A DNA stretch of 57,352 bases from Nitrospirota bacterium (GCA_029261135.1 JAJDBX010000010.1:1-57352); one strand, 5' to 3'; shown: positions 8,901 to 16,197, counted from the stretch's first letter. Notes: generated by a model not told the origin, from the sequence alone. Numbers and translations are program-made.

Positions 8901-9732
8901 ATTGAACTTGCAGGAGTGGAACAGGGGATGAGTCATATTGGTAAAAGTTTGCCTTTAAATACAATTCAATATTAAGATCCCCTGGCCCCGACCTTTCTGA
9001 ATGATTAATCCGTTTGTTTTGTCCCGACCACTTAATACTGAATTGTGGGATATCATCCCCGATAGCCTGGTACACGAGAACAAATGCGTATTGAGCACCT
9101 GCCTCCAGAATAAAATCAAAAATAAATTCGTGATCTGTAGGGGATGCCGGGGCCAAAGGAATCGTGTGTATATCAAATGTAGTGGAACTTTCCACTCCTC
9201 CACCAAATGCTTGATTAACAAATTCCGGGACATTGAAATCAATTAAATCCCCATCCTTTACTTTATAAAGTCGCCCCTTTAAAACGACTTGACCTGCCTG
9301 ACTTCCTATCCTGGATTCTGCTCTAAGTTTTATTGTGATCGATTTTAATTTAGATGCAAATTGAATGTCTTCATCTATCGAAAATGTCTGTAATACGTAT
9401 GGAATCACAGGATCATGTCCCCCCTGCGCCTCACTAAGTCTTACCAAGATGCCAGTGTGTGAAATATATCCACCTGGATCAAAAATCATTCTCCCGCCAG
9501 GGAAATCAGTGCCCTGTCCCAATGCATTAAGTGGGGACGCTAAAGAGGGATCTGGATAAACCTGTTCAATGTCCCGCTTTGTCGCAATATTGGCGAGATT
9601 GCTGTTTACGTCCACATAGGTTTGTGTTGACCGAGGTGCGTCGAGAACGGACGTGGTGACCTTGACCATTTCAACAGGTTCAAAGGTTCCGGCATCCAAC
9701 GCGGCCTTCATTTTTGGTGGTATTGCTAACAT
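5908..9732 (-). CDS. Tail hub/tip protein with PKD and FN3-like domains
   Basis: 1274 residues, the largest gene of the prophage. The N-terminal third is beta-rich. The middle (about 380-720) contains SISTELDVRGRITKRGTYSF and FSGKVTDFQFTHGLITLAAEDY, a pattern of tail hub proteins of Mu-like siphophages. About residues 760-850 form a PKD domain (AAFTASPISGSPTLNVTVNG ... SIVTWEWDKDYDG), followed by a second PKD-like segment and an FN3-like module (KLVFHWDNNTDKDIKGYEIRW). It follows tape measure, the normal place for distal tail/hub proteins. PKD and FN3 modules usually mediate surface or polysaccharide contacts. Confidence 0.75.
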   Translation of the reverse strand: MLAIPPKMKAALDAGTFEPVEMVKVTTSVLDAPRSTQTYVDVNSNLANIATKRDIEQVYPDPSLASPLNALGQGTDFPGGRMIFDPGGYISHTGILVRLSEAQGGHDPVIPYVLQTFSIDEDIQFASKLKSITIKLRAESRIGSQAGQVVLKGRLYKVKDGDLIDFNVPEFVNQAFGGGVESSTTFDIHTIPLAPASPTDHEFIFDFILEAGAQYAFVLVYQAIGDDIPQFSIKWSGQNKRINHSERSGPGDLNIELYLKANFYQYDSSPVPLLQVQFDLGEVPTANGAWSIQDTPAAMIDAITGLRQETSVSYHAWAGDSLGAKTLDLGVIDPSSISSITISTLKRYYILEVTFTSTTNGLRTHQFNGANPIFPKEQIVVSSGKIPFADVSALHNVSSISTELDVRGRITKRGTYSFEIIDLGGLINRYLIQSNLLNLPIEYRLGHRPDASSENDLLLLFSGKVTDFQFTHGLITLAAEDYTTNLNQKIPKTNKIKIDTSKIRRTFKGDTLINAMKKIIRSEVGILPRYIRTSTFDSLETNIKASDTTTLWITHRELKEEVEAASEVKDILDLVGAYLLAQEDGILEIVQFPRLDTSVATWDEDVLALGDVQKSGLPKSIINQCFVKYDLHMDGKFSGTGGDIDIDAQDDWAPGAESHVADRVIKTKYLGNEETYHGETIALRVAKREVKHKKNGIIPYGCKTALNEIGVQVGEYVDVTTPVYIKKGELGAVGTQFMAIKKQIHVKGGFISWALIEAVAIDKLPTAAFTASPISGSPTLNVTVNGSASHDNNSGGSIVTWEWDKDYDGANFTVDATGVTPAAFPYDSTATGFKIIALRVTSALGGQHIATKIIRVVSAPVPVINYSISAPDQPLSVVLSSGSYGVTGGISLVEWDLSYVAGEGFNAEVVGNSTTLNLPYQSITVAIRVTDEDGQTAIGTRIFSGKAFPPANVTGFFVDQVGDKLVFHWDNNTDKDIKGYEIRWGSSWTSSVEIGSEIQTNSFTTVAPTVPGSKTYLISAINTSGRYSFVATAITITIFDLKNRNVIVTKDYQSDGWPGTIIGLIREAATNNLWIGSTDDLVSGATELVSAATGVLGLRGTRVSGTFEGDPIDLGAIISGIRLSIETGSVIIPDPIGTSFLTEYSESDDGVVYTPFSQVSQSDKDYRFTKPKITLTNDDGASNIGISALATISDVPDIIDSREDEIIPVGGKVVSYNRVFNNIPGVTSIAIQNMTVALYLKLTSKTKTGCTMQIFRASDNVDVGATIDWGVKGY

Positions 9733-11709
9733 CTATGTTCTCTCAAAGGCGATTTGCACATCGCCGAAATTGCCATTGGATCGTTTCAGTTCATCCCCCA
9801 AAGCCGCAGAGGCGTTTGCCCAGACCTCATGCCAATCAACGGACGCTGGATCAAGGGCATGCACGTTTAAAGTCACTTGCGGTGCGGGTTGTTGGTTTTG
9901 ATTTCCATTAAAATCTGTTCTCGGCCCTGTCCGATCCGCGCCGATCAACGGGGTTCCGCCACCGCCACCGCCACCGGTTGACCCAAAACTTGTGGCCGAA
10001 ATCCGCGCAACATTAGCAAGGCCCAAGCCCACAACCGAAGCCGCTGCCGCTATATTGTAGGGATATGGGACACTGGCAAGAGCTTTGTTTGCTCCGGCGT
10101 AGGTATCAGTAATTGCCTGTGCAATATTAAAAACCTTCACGGCATTAAATAGAGCTTTGTTCTTCTGCCCGGTAAAAATAAAGAGCGCATTTGCAAAATT
10201 GGCAGCCGCGCTGAAGCTATCAGATCTTGCCTGTGTTTTCAGATTTTCGATCCTTTGAATTTCAGCTAATTCATTTTCAGCAACACTGATACGAAGTTGT
10301 GCCGCATCAAGAAACATCTGCCCCAAACGCTCTTGATGGCTGGCTTCCGCCGCCTCAATGTTCTGCTGATCTAATGCTCTGATTAAAAACGCTTCTCCCA
10401 TCGCTTCTTGTTGTCTTGCTAACTTATCGGCCAAAAATTGCTTTTGGGCTTCTGCTGCAATGCCAAATCCGGCATCTTCTTGCAGAAGACTCGCATCAGA
10501 AAGGGGAAGTTGTGCGGGTATCCCAGATTGTAGTGAGGCCGCAAGCGCATTCTTTCCCGCTGTTTTGGCTCTAAATTCCTCGAGTCTATTTTCCAGTTTG
10601 TCAAAGAATTTTCCAACATCTTCCAAAGCACTTGATCTTTCCCTCGCACTCAAGAAAAATTTTCCAGCCTCTGATTCCAGTCGATTTATTTCATCGGCGA
10701 ATTTAGCGGCTTGACCCGTAGTTGTCCCGAGTGTATCTGATATTCTAGCTAGAAAAAGATTGAATTGGAGCATATTTGCAGATGCTAATTTTACGCTTCC
10801 CTGTAGTTCATCCAACCAATTCAAAAATTCAATGACAGCCTCGATCCCAGACCTCAACCCACTGATAATGTTTCTGCCGAGGTCAGTACCCAAATTCTTC
10901 AATCCACCCGTGTCACGCAACTTTTCGATCTCTTCGGTCACAAGCGACAACCCGGCTTTTGCAAAATCTACAAGGCCACCCTTCGCACTCGCAAATTCAT
11001 CTTTTGCCTGACTGATTTGGTCGCCGAAATTTGACATGATTCCGGTTAGGGTTTCCATATTTTTTTTAGCGGCCCCTACTGCAGATGCTCCCATCGCCTT
11101 GATCAATTTACTTATGGCATCTCGGCCCAATTTCCCCTTTACTGCCAATGCATCAAGCTCTTTTTTACTTTTGTCCATTGCCTTTGAAAGCAGCTCCCAA
11201 ACAGGAACACCCCGCTCAATCAACTGGTTTGCCTCTTCAGCCTGGAATTTTTGTTTTGTCCATGCCTGTCCGACGGCAAGCACAACTCCCATCAATCGAT
11301 CTTGACCACCGCCAAGTTTTGATGAGATGTCAACGAGAGATTGCATAGTGCCATTCATTACATCAAGACCTAAAGCTTTGGCCCGAACAAATGCTTGCGT
11401 TACCCCTTCGAGCGATAATGGCGTTGTTTTGGCAAAATCTTTGACCCAGGCTAAGGCTTGCTGTCCTGCTAATGCTGACCCCTGCAACGCTTCAAGCTGG
11501 ATTCCTAAATTTTCGAAGGATGAAGCAGTAGATAAAAGTGATTTTATAACCAAACCCAGCCCCGCCGCCCCCGCTAATGCGACAAAGGCGGTTCTCAAAT
11601 TAAACACCATCGAGCGCAGTCGGTTTCCCACGCCGAGAATGCGACTCACGGTCTTAGAGGCAAAATCCTTGGCGCGGATGACGATTTTAGTTTCGAGATC
11701 GTTTCCCAT
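9733..11709 (-). CDS. Phage tail tape measure protein
   Basis: 658 residues, mainly helical. The N-terminus has a hydrophobic stretch (AFVALAGAAGLGLVIKSLL) followed by the conserved tape-measure block FENLGIQLEALQGSALAGQQ ... FAKTTPLSLEGVTQAF ... GVVLAVGQAWTKQKFQAEEA. Coiled-coil sections fill the centre, and another hydrophobic stretch lies near residues 545-580. A glycine-rich linker precedes the C-terminus. The gene follows the two chaperone frames, as in most long-tailed phages. Its length sets tail length; by the usual rule of about 0.15 nm per residue this would be a tail near 100 nm. Confidence 0.9.
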   Translation of the reverse strand: MGNDLETKIVIRAKDFASKTVSRILGVGNRLRSMVFNLRTAFVALAGAAGLGLVIKSLLSTASSFENLGIQLEALQGSALAGQQALAWVKDFAKTTPLSLEGVTQAFVRAKALGLDVMNGTMQSLVDISSKLGGGQDRLMGVVLAVGQAWTKQKFQAEEANQLIERGVPVWELLSKAMDKSKKELDALAVKGKLGRDAISKLIKAMGASAVGAAKKNMETLTGIMSNFGDQISQAKDEFASAKGGLVDFAKAGLSLVTEEIEKLRDTGGLKNLGTDLGRNIISGLRSGIEAVIEFLNWLDELQGSVKLASANMLQFNLFLARISDTLGTTTGQAAKFADEINRLESEAGKFFLSARERSSALEDVGKFFDKLENRLEEFRAKTAGKNALAASLQSGIPAQLPLSDASLLQEDAGFGIAAEAQKQFLADKLARQQEAMGEAFLIRALDQQNIEAAEASHQERLGQMFLDAAQLRISVAENELAEIQRIENLKTQARSDSFSAAANFANALFIFTGQKNKALFNAVKVFNIAQAITDTYAGANKALASVPYPYNIAAAASVVGLGLANVARISATSFGSTGGGGGGGTPLIGADRTGPRTDFNGNQNQQPAPQVTLNVHALDPASVDWHEVWANASAALGDELKRSNGNFGDVQIAFERT

Positions 11710-11712
11710 AGC

Positions 11713-11810
11713 TAAATCCCCCTTTGTTAAAGTGGGAAGATAAAAGGAGTTCCTTTTTATTTCACAAAAGCCCTTACCCCACTTAGAAAAAGGGGGGCAA
11801 GGGGGGATTT
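11713..11810. repeat. Palindromic repeat between chaperone and tape-measure genes
   Basis: AAATCCCCCTTTGTTAAAG at 11713 is answered by inverted sequence at 11777-11810 (CCCACTT ... AGGGGG ... GGGGGGATTT). The two arms can pair over most of their length with an interior loop that carries the tape-measure ribosome-binding site (AAGGAG near 11743, other strand orientation considered). It resembles dispersed REP-like elements and may attenuate transcription into tape measure. Confidence 0.45.
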
Positions 11811-12557
11811 ATTTCTTTGGTTTCTCTTTTGGTTTCTCTTTTGGTTTTTCATTCAATCCATCCAATGCTTCGGCCTCAATCACTTTAAAGGCGTCCATCG
11901 TGAGATTGTCCTGATCTTCCAGGCCTCCGGCGCGTGGGAGGGAATGCCGTAAAATCCCGCAGCCGAAACCGGTAGGAAGCTGGCTATGGCAATCCCAAAA
12001 TAGAGCGACCAAAGCATCCGATTCCGGCGTGATATAGGTCGCCGGGCATTCATGCAGAATAATCCCGGCGGCCAAAGAGAAAACCGCCTTGGGGTTTCCC
12101 TCGCCGTAACAGTTCCGCTTGTGCGTGAGACCCTTCTCTTCGCAGTCGTCTTGCGTCCATCTCTTTTTTGCCGCCTTTAGTCCCCAGCGGACGGCGGCCC
12201 GGAGTTTTTTATTTCGTCCGGCCCCAGGGTAGATGCATCTTCCATCGCATCGATAATCTCAGTAATCAGCACCGTCATACCGGGCGCGTCATAGAGTTGC
12301 TCTGCCGTCGTGATCGCCTGATGTGTTAGGAAATTCGTCAAATTTTCGATCTTGCCCACATTGTCGAAAAACTGCCGCTCCTGAATTTCTGCCGCATTAT
12401 CTGTGAAATCATCGCGGAAACCTTTTCTCAGCTTCCGTTTGATCTGCTTCGCGTAGGCTTGAATATCCCGACGCGTCAGCGGTTTAATTTCAACCGTGAT
12501 CGGATAGTCTTTTTCCCTGTTGCCGTTCCAAGCCGGGATATATTTAAGGTATTCCAT
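11809..12557 (-). CDS. Tail assembly chaperone GT, made by -1 frameshift
   Basis: About 249 residues if ribosomes slip once at the heptamer A AAA AAC (12210-12204). The second frame has no convincing start of its own; the first start-like codon is a TTG at 12075. It is open all the way back to the slip site, reading LRAAVRWGLKAAKKRW, then QDDCEEKGLTHKRNCYGEG and a Lys/Pro-rich end. The frame after slipping matches a -1 shift exactly. This reproduces the G/GT chaperone pair of lambda- and Mu-like tails, where a few percent of product is extended and recruits tape measure for tube polymerisation. Confidence 0.75.
12177..12557 (-). CDS. Tail assembly chaperone G (zero-frame product)
   Basis: 126 residues from the ATG at 12557 (MEYLKYIPAWNG), preceded by GAGGGAC; the longer frame to 12635 has no better start and overlaps the tube gene. 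The body is helical and charged (VEIKPLTRRDIQAYAKQIKR), as in tail chaperones. It lies between tail tube and tape measure, the conserved place for this gene. Near its 3' end the slippery heptamer allows continuation into the -1 frame. It stops at TAA 12179-12177 without slipping. Confidence 0.8.
   Translation of the reverse strand: MEYLKYIPAWNGNREKDYPITVEIKPLTRRDIQAYAKQIKRKLRKGFRDDFTDNAAEIQERQFFDNVGKIENLTNFLTHQAITTAEQLYDAPGMTVLITEIIDAMEDASTLGPDEIKNSGPPSAGD
12204..12210 (-). promoter_or_regulatory. Programmed -1 ribosomal frameshift site, A AAA AAC
   Basis: Read on the minus strand in the chaperone frame the codons are ATA AAA AAC, giving the canonical X XXY YYZ heptamer. A GC-rich stretch follows (CCGGGCCGCCGTCCGCTGGGG), which could form the stimulatory structure. 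The -1 frame is open for about 130 further codons. Confidence 0.8.
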
Positions 12558-12603
12558 GTTTTTGTCCCTCTCTTTTGTTGGTTGTTGTTTCAAAAAGCCC
12601 CCG

Positions 12604-13635
12604 TTAATCATAGGTCTGCGTTGCCTCATCCTCACCCGTCGTCGGCAGGGCGGATCCGCTCAAGGTGACCATTGCCTCATCGTCGTCATTGGTTTCGATG
12701 GCCGGAATCTCCAACTCCACCTTGTTCATGTCGAATTTCACGCGATTCGCGGCGGTGTCACCCGCGATCAATTGCAGATCGTACTGAATCAACTTTTGCG
12801 CGCCGGTTAAATATTTAAAGTTCGGCCTTGAGAGGTAAATTTCACTCTCGAAGCTGACTTCCCGTTTTTGCGCGCTGTAAAAACCATCCGGTGTGGCTGA
12901 TCCGTAGGTTTTATTCCGAATACTTCGATTGGCTTTGACCGTAATGGTGTGCGACACCGATTTCACCTCGACGGCATCAAGCTGAAACGATCCGGCGATG
13001 CCGGAAATCACCACGCCCGACGTTGTCCCCGTGAGTATGTTGGGCGTCACGACAGCCCCGATCGATTGTGCACCCACGATAATCGGGCTGACCTGAACCA
13101 CGTCGCCGATCGGCTCTGCTGACACCGTGTGGCCCGTTGATGATCCGACGTCAATTTTCGAGCCGGTGGAGAAATTGACCGCATCACCAGGCTGAACCGT
13201 GATCGAAGCCTCCCCGCCAATTAAGGCGGCGGCAAGCGTGGAATATCCCGTTTGAATGATTTCTGCTGCTTGGCCCGTGATTTCCACGGTGGCTTCATCA
13301 TCTCCAGGCAAGCTGTAGACAATCTGATCCGGCACAAAGCCTTTGATATGCCATGCCGCGAAATCGGCGACAAAATGGACACTCAAGCCAAAAAGTGTGT
13401 CTTCCGGATGTTTAGAGAAAGAATTCACCACGCTGACACCACCACTGACCGCCTGTGCGCCATACAAGTGCTTTTCAAACAATGCCAAATCCGAGGCAAC
13501 CCCCAATGAACCTGATGCGATGAGATTCGCCTTGATCGTCAATTCTCCGGACTTTTTTGATATCTTGCCTTCATGAATTTCTGGGCCGTGGGTCTCTCCC
13601 TTTTGAGCGCTGTTATCGTTGCCGGAATCAGCCAT
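12604..13635 (-). CDS. Phage tail tube protein, probably N-terminally truncated
   Basis: 343 residues from the ATG at 13635. The start MADSGNDNSAQKGETHGPEI runs straight into the segment KSGELTIKANLIASGSLGVA ... LFEKHLYGAQAVSGG, which in tail tubes of Mu-like siphophages lies well inside the protein. The usual N-terminal portion is therefore absent. The frame is open further upstream to 14145, but that stretch is the antisense of a clear plus-strand gene and does not read like tail tube. The C-terminal half (IAGSFQLDAVEV ... SFESEIYLSRPNFKYLTGAQ) is intact. The tail encoded here may not assemble. Confidence 0.7.
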   Translation of the reverse strand: MADSGNDNSAQKGETHGPEIHEGKISKKSGELTIKANLIASGSLGVASDLALFEKHLYGAQAVSGGVSVVNSFSKHPEDTLFGLSVHFVADFAAWHIKGFVPDQIVYSLPGDDEATVEITGQAAEIIQTGYSTLAAALIGGEASITVQPGDAVNFSTGSKIDVGSSTGHTVSAEPIGDVVQVSPIIVGAQSIGAVVTPNILTGTTSGVVISGIAGSFQLDAVEVKSVSHTITVKANRSIRNKTYGSATPDGFYSAQKREVSFESEIYLSRPNFKYLTGAQKLIQYDLQLIAGDTAANRVKFDMNKVELEIPAIETNDDDEAMVTLSGSALPTTGEDEATQTYD

Positions 13636-14136
13636 GTCCTGAGCCGCTACTATCTGCTGGCGGTCGAACGTGAAAAATACCGGCAGACCCTCTTTAGTGA
13701 AAAGCTGAAAGCGTATCGGGAAATATCGGAAGCGATCCATAAATTCAATGTCGCTCTCGCCAGGCTGCTTCCTGAGTTGCTGCGTTTTATCGTATCGCCG
13801 AAGAAGCGCCCTGAAGGCATCGAAGCTGCATTCGATCTCGCCGCTAATATCTACAATGTTCTTGATCGCCATATCTTCCTCATTCCAAATAAGACTGTTG
13901 ATCGGGTGCCCTTTGGATCCCAATGTGAAGAGCCAGATCCAGCGCTCAAAGACACGACGTCTATACTGAGAGAATTTGAAGTACTTCATGAGCGGGCTTT
14001 CGAGCTTCTCAACCTCCTGCGGGAGGATCTTGGCATTGAAGAGTTTTCCTATAAACTTGCAAAACGATCGCTCCTTTCTCTCGTAAAATCCTCCTTTATC
14101 GGGCTTTGCTTGAGGATTAAGAGCCTGTTTCGATAA
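13573..14136 (+). CDS. Phage-borne membrane protein of unknown function (moron)
   Basis: 187 residues. An N-terminal membrane helix (FWAVGLSLLSAVIVAGISHV) is followed by a charged helical region with REKYRQTLFSEKLKAYREI, a pattern common in small phage or superinfection-related membrane proteins. It runs opposite to the tail operon and overlaps the first 63 bp of the tail-tube gene head to head. No Shine-Dalgarno sequence precedes the ATG and a stop lies just upstream in frame. It occupies the place of the lost head and early genes, so it probably arrived with or after the deletion. It could act in exclusion of other phages, but that is speculation. Confidence 0.65.
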   Translation: MNFWAVGLSLLSAVIVAGISHVLSRYYLLAVEREKYRQTLFSEKLKAYREISEAIHKFNVALARLLPELLRFIVSPKKRPEGIEAAFDLAANIYNVLDRHIFLIPNKTVDRVPFGSQCEEPDPALKDTTSILREFEVLHERAFELLNLLREDLGIEEFSYKLAKRSLLSLVKSSFIGLCLRIKSLFR

Positions 14137-14141
14137 ACAGT

Positions 14142-14567
14142 TCATTTCCGCTTCTTCTCCAATTCTCTAATCTTATTTTGTAGTTTTTCCCGTTCGAGCC
14201 TGAGCCTTACAATTTCCAGGGCTTGGGTTTCAGTTGAATCTAAAAAGGTGCAGGCCATTGGTTCGGCAAATATTTTTAAGAGAGACAAAGAGCCGGTGAC
14301 TTTACAAAATGCCGGGATGATCTCGGCAGGCAAGCGATGCCCTTCTGCACTTTCCGAACAATATTTATCCAGCATTTCTTTTGTGAGATCACGATCCATG
14401 AGTTCTGAGATGCGCGCGGCGATTTGATATCGCGAGAGTGGGCAGTTTTTGATGGCTTTTACGAGAGCGGCCCGGACAAGATGAGGAATATCTGCAAAAT
14501 TTCCTTCCCTTATATCCAGAAGCAAAAGCTGCTCCGGCACTGTCCGGTTATTTTTAGAATTAGACAT
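14142..14567 (-). CDS. Mu-like early-region DNA-binding protein
   Basis: 141 residues. The central part, CPLSRYQIAARISELMDRDL, then EGHRLPAEIIPAFCKVTGSL, is a helix-turn-helix block that I associate with early regulatory proteins of Mu-like prophages. The C-terminus is a charged coiled coil (LEREKLQNKIRELEKKRK). In intact relatives such genes lie near the transposase genes; here none is left. The gene starts 66 bp from a divergent zinc-ribbon gene. Regulatory role is inferred. Confidence 0.6.
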   Translation of the reverse strand: MSNSKNNRTVPEQLLLLDIREGNFADIPHLVRAALVKAIKNCPLSRYQIAARISELMDRDLTKEMLDKYCSESAEGHRLPAEIIPAFCKVTGSLSLLKIFAEPMACTFLDSTETQALEIVRLRLEREKLQNKIRELEKKRK

Positions 14568-14633
14568 TGCGCCCGTTTTATCCTTTTGCTACTCTGAAGC
14601 CGTTCTCAGGGGCGAAAAAGTTTGGAGATATCC

Positions 14634-14978
14634 ATGCAATCTAATTACGTAATCTGTGAAAATCCATCGTGTTCTTTTAGTGGGCGTGGATGGAAAGGGA
14701 GTATTAAGTTTTGTCCTGAATGTGGAGAGAAAGTGCTTTATGAGTGCCCTCATTGTGATAACCTCCACATCCGATCCACGGAGTTCACAAGTAAAGGGCA
14801 GATGTTTTGTAAACTGTGCGGAGAACGCATTAAACCGCCCCCGGAAAAAGAATCTCGCCCGAAAAATCCGAAACTTTCACTGGTTCCCAAGGAGAAGCCC
14901 CACAAAAAACGCAGCAAACAGAATCAAAATCAGGCGGATAATGGCGGGCTTCCCGGCAGGCCGGACAAACCAGCATAA
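14634..14978 (+). CDS. Small zinc-ribbon protein
   Basis: 114 residues from the ATG at 14634, which has GGAG six bases upstream; an in-frame ATG at 14622 is less well placed. Four Cys pairs are visible: CENPSC, CPECGEK, CPHC and CKLCGERIK, forming two zinc ribbons. The C-terminal third is Lys/Pro-rich and low in complexity. Its last 149 bp overlap the end of the convergent gene 14830-15174, which also encodes zinc-binding motifs. Function unknown; nucleic-acid binding is plausible. Confidence 0.6.
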   Translation: MQSNYVICENPSCSFSGRGWKGSIKFCPECGEKVLYECPHCDNLHIRSTEFTSKGQMFCKLCGERIKPPPEKESRPKNPKLSLVPKEKPHKKRSKQNQNQADNGGLPGRPDKPA

Positions 14979-15174
14979 GGGGGCGCAAATCTTCACGGCA
15001 TCGGCAAAAATTTTGATCGCTTTCAAACGGCGCGACGCACTTTGTGCAGAGACCGGAGCCATCTGAGATAAGGACTTCTTCGAGGTCGTCCAGGAATGCT
15101 TCAAAGCGTTGTGTAAAAAGCCGCTTGAGGTGGAAGAATTTTTGATAATCAGACTCGGTGACTATTCGCTTCAT
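14830..15174 (-). CDS. Small zinc-finger phage protein
   Basis: 114 residues with a GGAGG five bases before the ATG. The N-terminal half is a charged helix (YQKFFHLKRLFTQRFEAFLD). The C-terminal half has CTKC, FCRC, CPAC and CVFCG, enough for two zinc sites. It is the second gene leftward from the repressor/ner switch, 11 bp after the 77-residue HTH gene, so it belongs to the early lytic transcript. The 3' third overlaps the convergent zinc-ribbon gene. Specific function unknown. Confidence 0.6.
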   Translation of the reverse strand: MKRIVTESDYQKFFHLKRLFTQRFEAFLDDLEEVLISDGSGLCTKCVAPFESDQNFCRCREDLRPLMLVCPACREARHYPPDFDSVCCVFCGASPWEPVKVSDFSGEILFPGAV

Positions 15175-15185
15175 GATGCCTCCAT

Positions 15186-15419
15186 TTATGCCGCGTCCTC
15201 TATTGGGAAAATCTCCTCCAGGGGGACGTTTAAAAATTTGGCGATTTTTTTGCGGATGGGCCAGCAGATGCGGGTGCCATGTACAACATGGTGCACGATC
15301 CGGTAGTGCGCCCCTATTTTTTTTGCCATATAATTAATCTTGGTCTCACGATCCGGATCTAAGTAGAGGAGTAGTTCTTTTATTTTTTTTGTGTTTGGCT
15401 TGGTCAAAACTGAACTCAT
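15186..15419 (-). CDS. Cro/Ner-like small helix-turn-helix regulator
   Basis: 77 residues. It reads as one XRE-like HTH domain: INYMAKKIGAHYRIVHHVV for the first helices and PIRKKIAKFLNVPLEEIFP for the last. It is transcribed leftward and divergently from the S24 repressor with only 28 bp between the two start codons, the layout of cI/cro in lambda and c/ner in Mu. The expected role is to shut off repressor transcription and damp the early promoter. Confidence 0.7.
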   Translation of the reverse strand: MSSVLTKPNTKKIKELLLYLDPDRETKINYMAKKIGAHYRIVHHVVHGTRICWPIRKKIAKFLNVPLEEIFPIEDAA

Positions 15420-15429
15420 TTTTAAATAT

Positions 15430-15444
15430 TATTGAATATCAATA
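15430..15444. promoter_or_regulatory. Operator dyad between repressor and Ner-like gene
   Basis: TATTGAATATCAATA is a perfect dyad (six-base arms, three-base centre) in the 28-bp gap between the divergent starts. The ATTGAATAT half reappears in the intragenic dyad at 15631-15650. A repressor or Ner binding site is inferred. Confidence 0.6.
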
Positions 15445-15447
15445 TAT

Positions 15448-16167
15448 ATGTCAACATTAAAATCGAAAATCAATAAAGAAAATAATACAACAGGGGAAAG
15501 ATTGCGGTATATCAGGAAATTATCCGATATAAGCCAGGTTGAATTCGCAAATTCTGTTGGAATATCACAGGGACACCTATCGTCATTGGAATCCGATAAA
15601 GAGAAAGTGACGGAAACGATTGCGATTGCCATTGAATATAGATATTCAATAAGCGGGGACTGGCTGCTTACTGGGGAAGGCCTACAAGAAAAACAGGATC
15701 ACCACATAAGTGAGGCTGCCGGAATATATGCGGCTAAATCACCAGAAGAAGGTTTTACACTTGTTCCAAAGTATGACATCGAGGCCAGCGCCGGTGGCGG
15801 GCGAGTGATTCACAGTGAGCAGGTTGTAGACCATCTGACATTTAAAACCTCCTGGATTCGAGGTGTACTGGGTCTTGATCCGAAGAATTTGATTTTAATC
15901 TCGGCTGTCGGCGACTCAATGGAGCCGACAATAAGAGCGGGCGACCTTCTATTATTAGACAGAGCAGTTGAAAGTATCGTTGATGATGCACTTTATTCGA
16001 TTTTGATTAATGATGTTCTTTTGATTAAACGTATTCAGCGACTTTTTGATGCCTCTGTCTTGGTGAAGTCGGATAATCCGGCCTACCAAACACAAACACT
16101 AAGCAAGACACAGGCGGAGGATTTGCAGGTCATCGGTCGCTTGGTCTGGGTGGGGAGACGGGTTTAG
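15448..16167 (+). CDS. Prophage repressor, XRE-type HTH plus S24 LexA-like peptidase
   Basis: 239 residues. HTH at about 16-55 (GERLRYIRKLSDISQVEFAN, VGISQGHLSSLES). The C-terminal S24 domain has the Ala115-Gly116 cleavage site (ASAGGG), Ser157 (GDSMEPT) and Lys194 (LLIKRIQ), so RecA-dependent self-cleavage and SOS induction are expected. No Shine-Dalgarno lies before the ATG, which follows an operator dyad by three bases; leaderless translation, as in lambda cI, is possible. It diverges from the Ner-like gene. It appears intact, so it may still repress related phages. Confidence 0.88.
   Translation: MSTLKSKINKENNTTGERLRYIRKLSDISQVEFANSVGISQGHLSSLESDKEKVTETIAIAIEYRYSISGDWLLTGEGLQEKQDHHISEAAGIYAAKSPEEGFTLVPKYDIEASAGGGRVIHSEQVVDHLTFKTSWIRGVLGLDPKNLILISAVGDSMEPTIRAGDLLLLDRAVESIVDDALYSILINDVLLIKRIQRLFDASVLVKSDNPAYQTQTLSKTQAEDLQVIGRLVWVGRRV
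15631..15650. promoter_or_regulatory. Intragenic operator-like palindrome in the repressor gene
   Basis: ATTGAATATAGATATTCAAT has perfect 9-bp arms around AG and shares ATTGAATAT with the intergenic dyad about 200 bp away. It encodes IEYRYSI, so the symmetry is not explained by codon choice alone. It may be a second operator that allows looping or autorepression. Confidence 0.55.
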
Positions 16168-16197
16168 AAAACTTCTTTTTATATGAGGAGAAAATAA

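Noticed and set aside
12604-14145. A single 513-residue minus-strand protein covering the whole open frame
   Set aside because: Its first 170 residues are antisense to a plausible plus-strand membrane protein and do not resemble tail tube. The start at 13635 was chosen.
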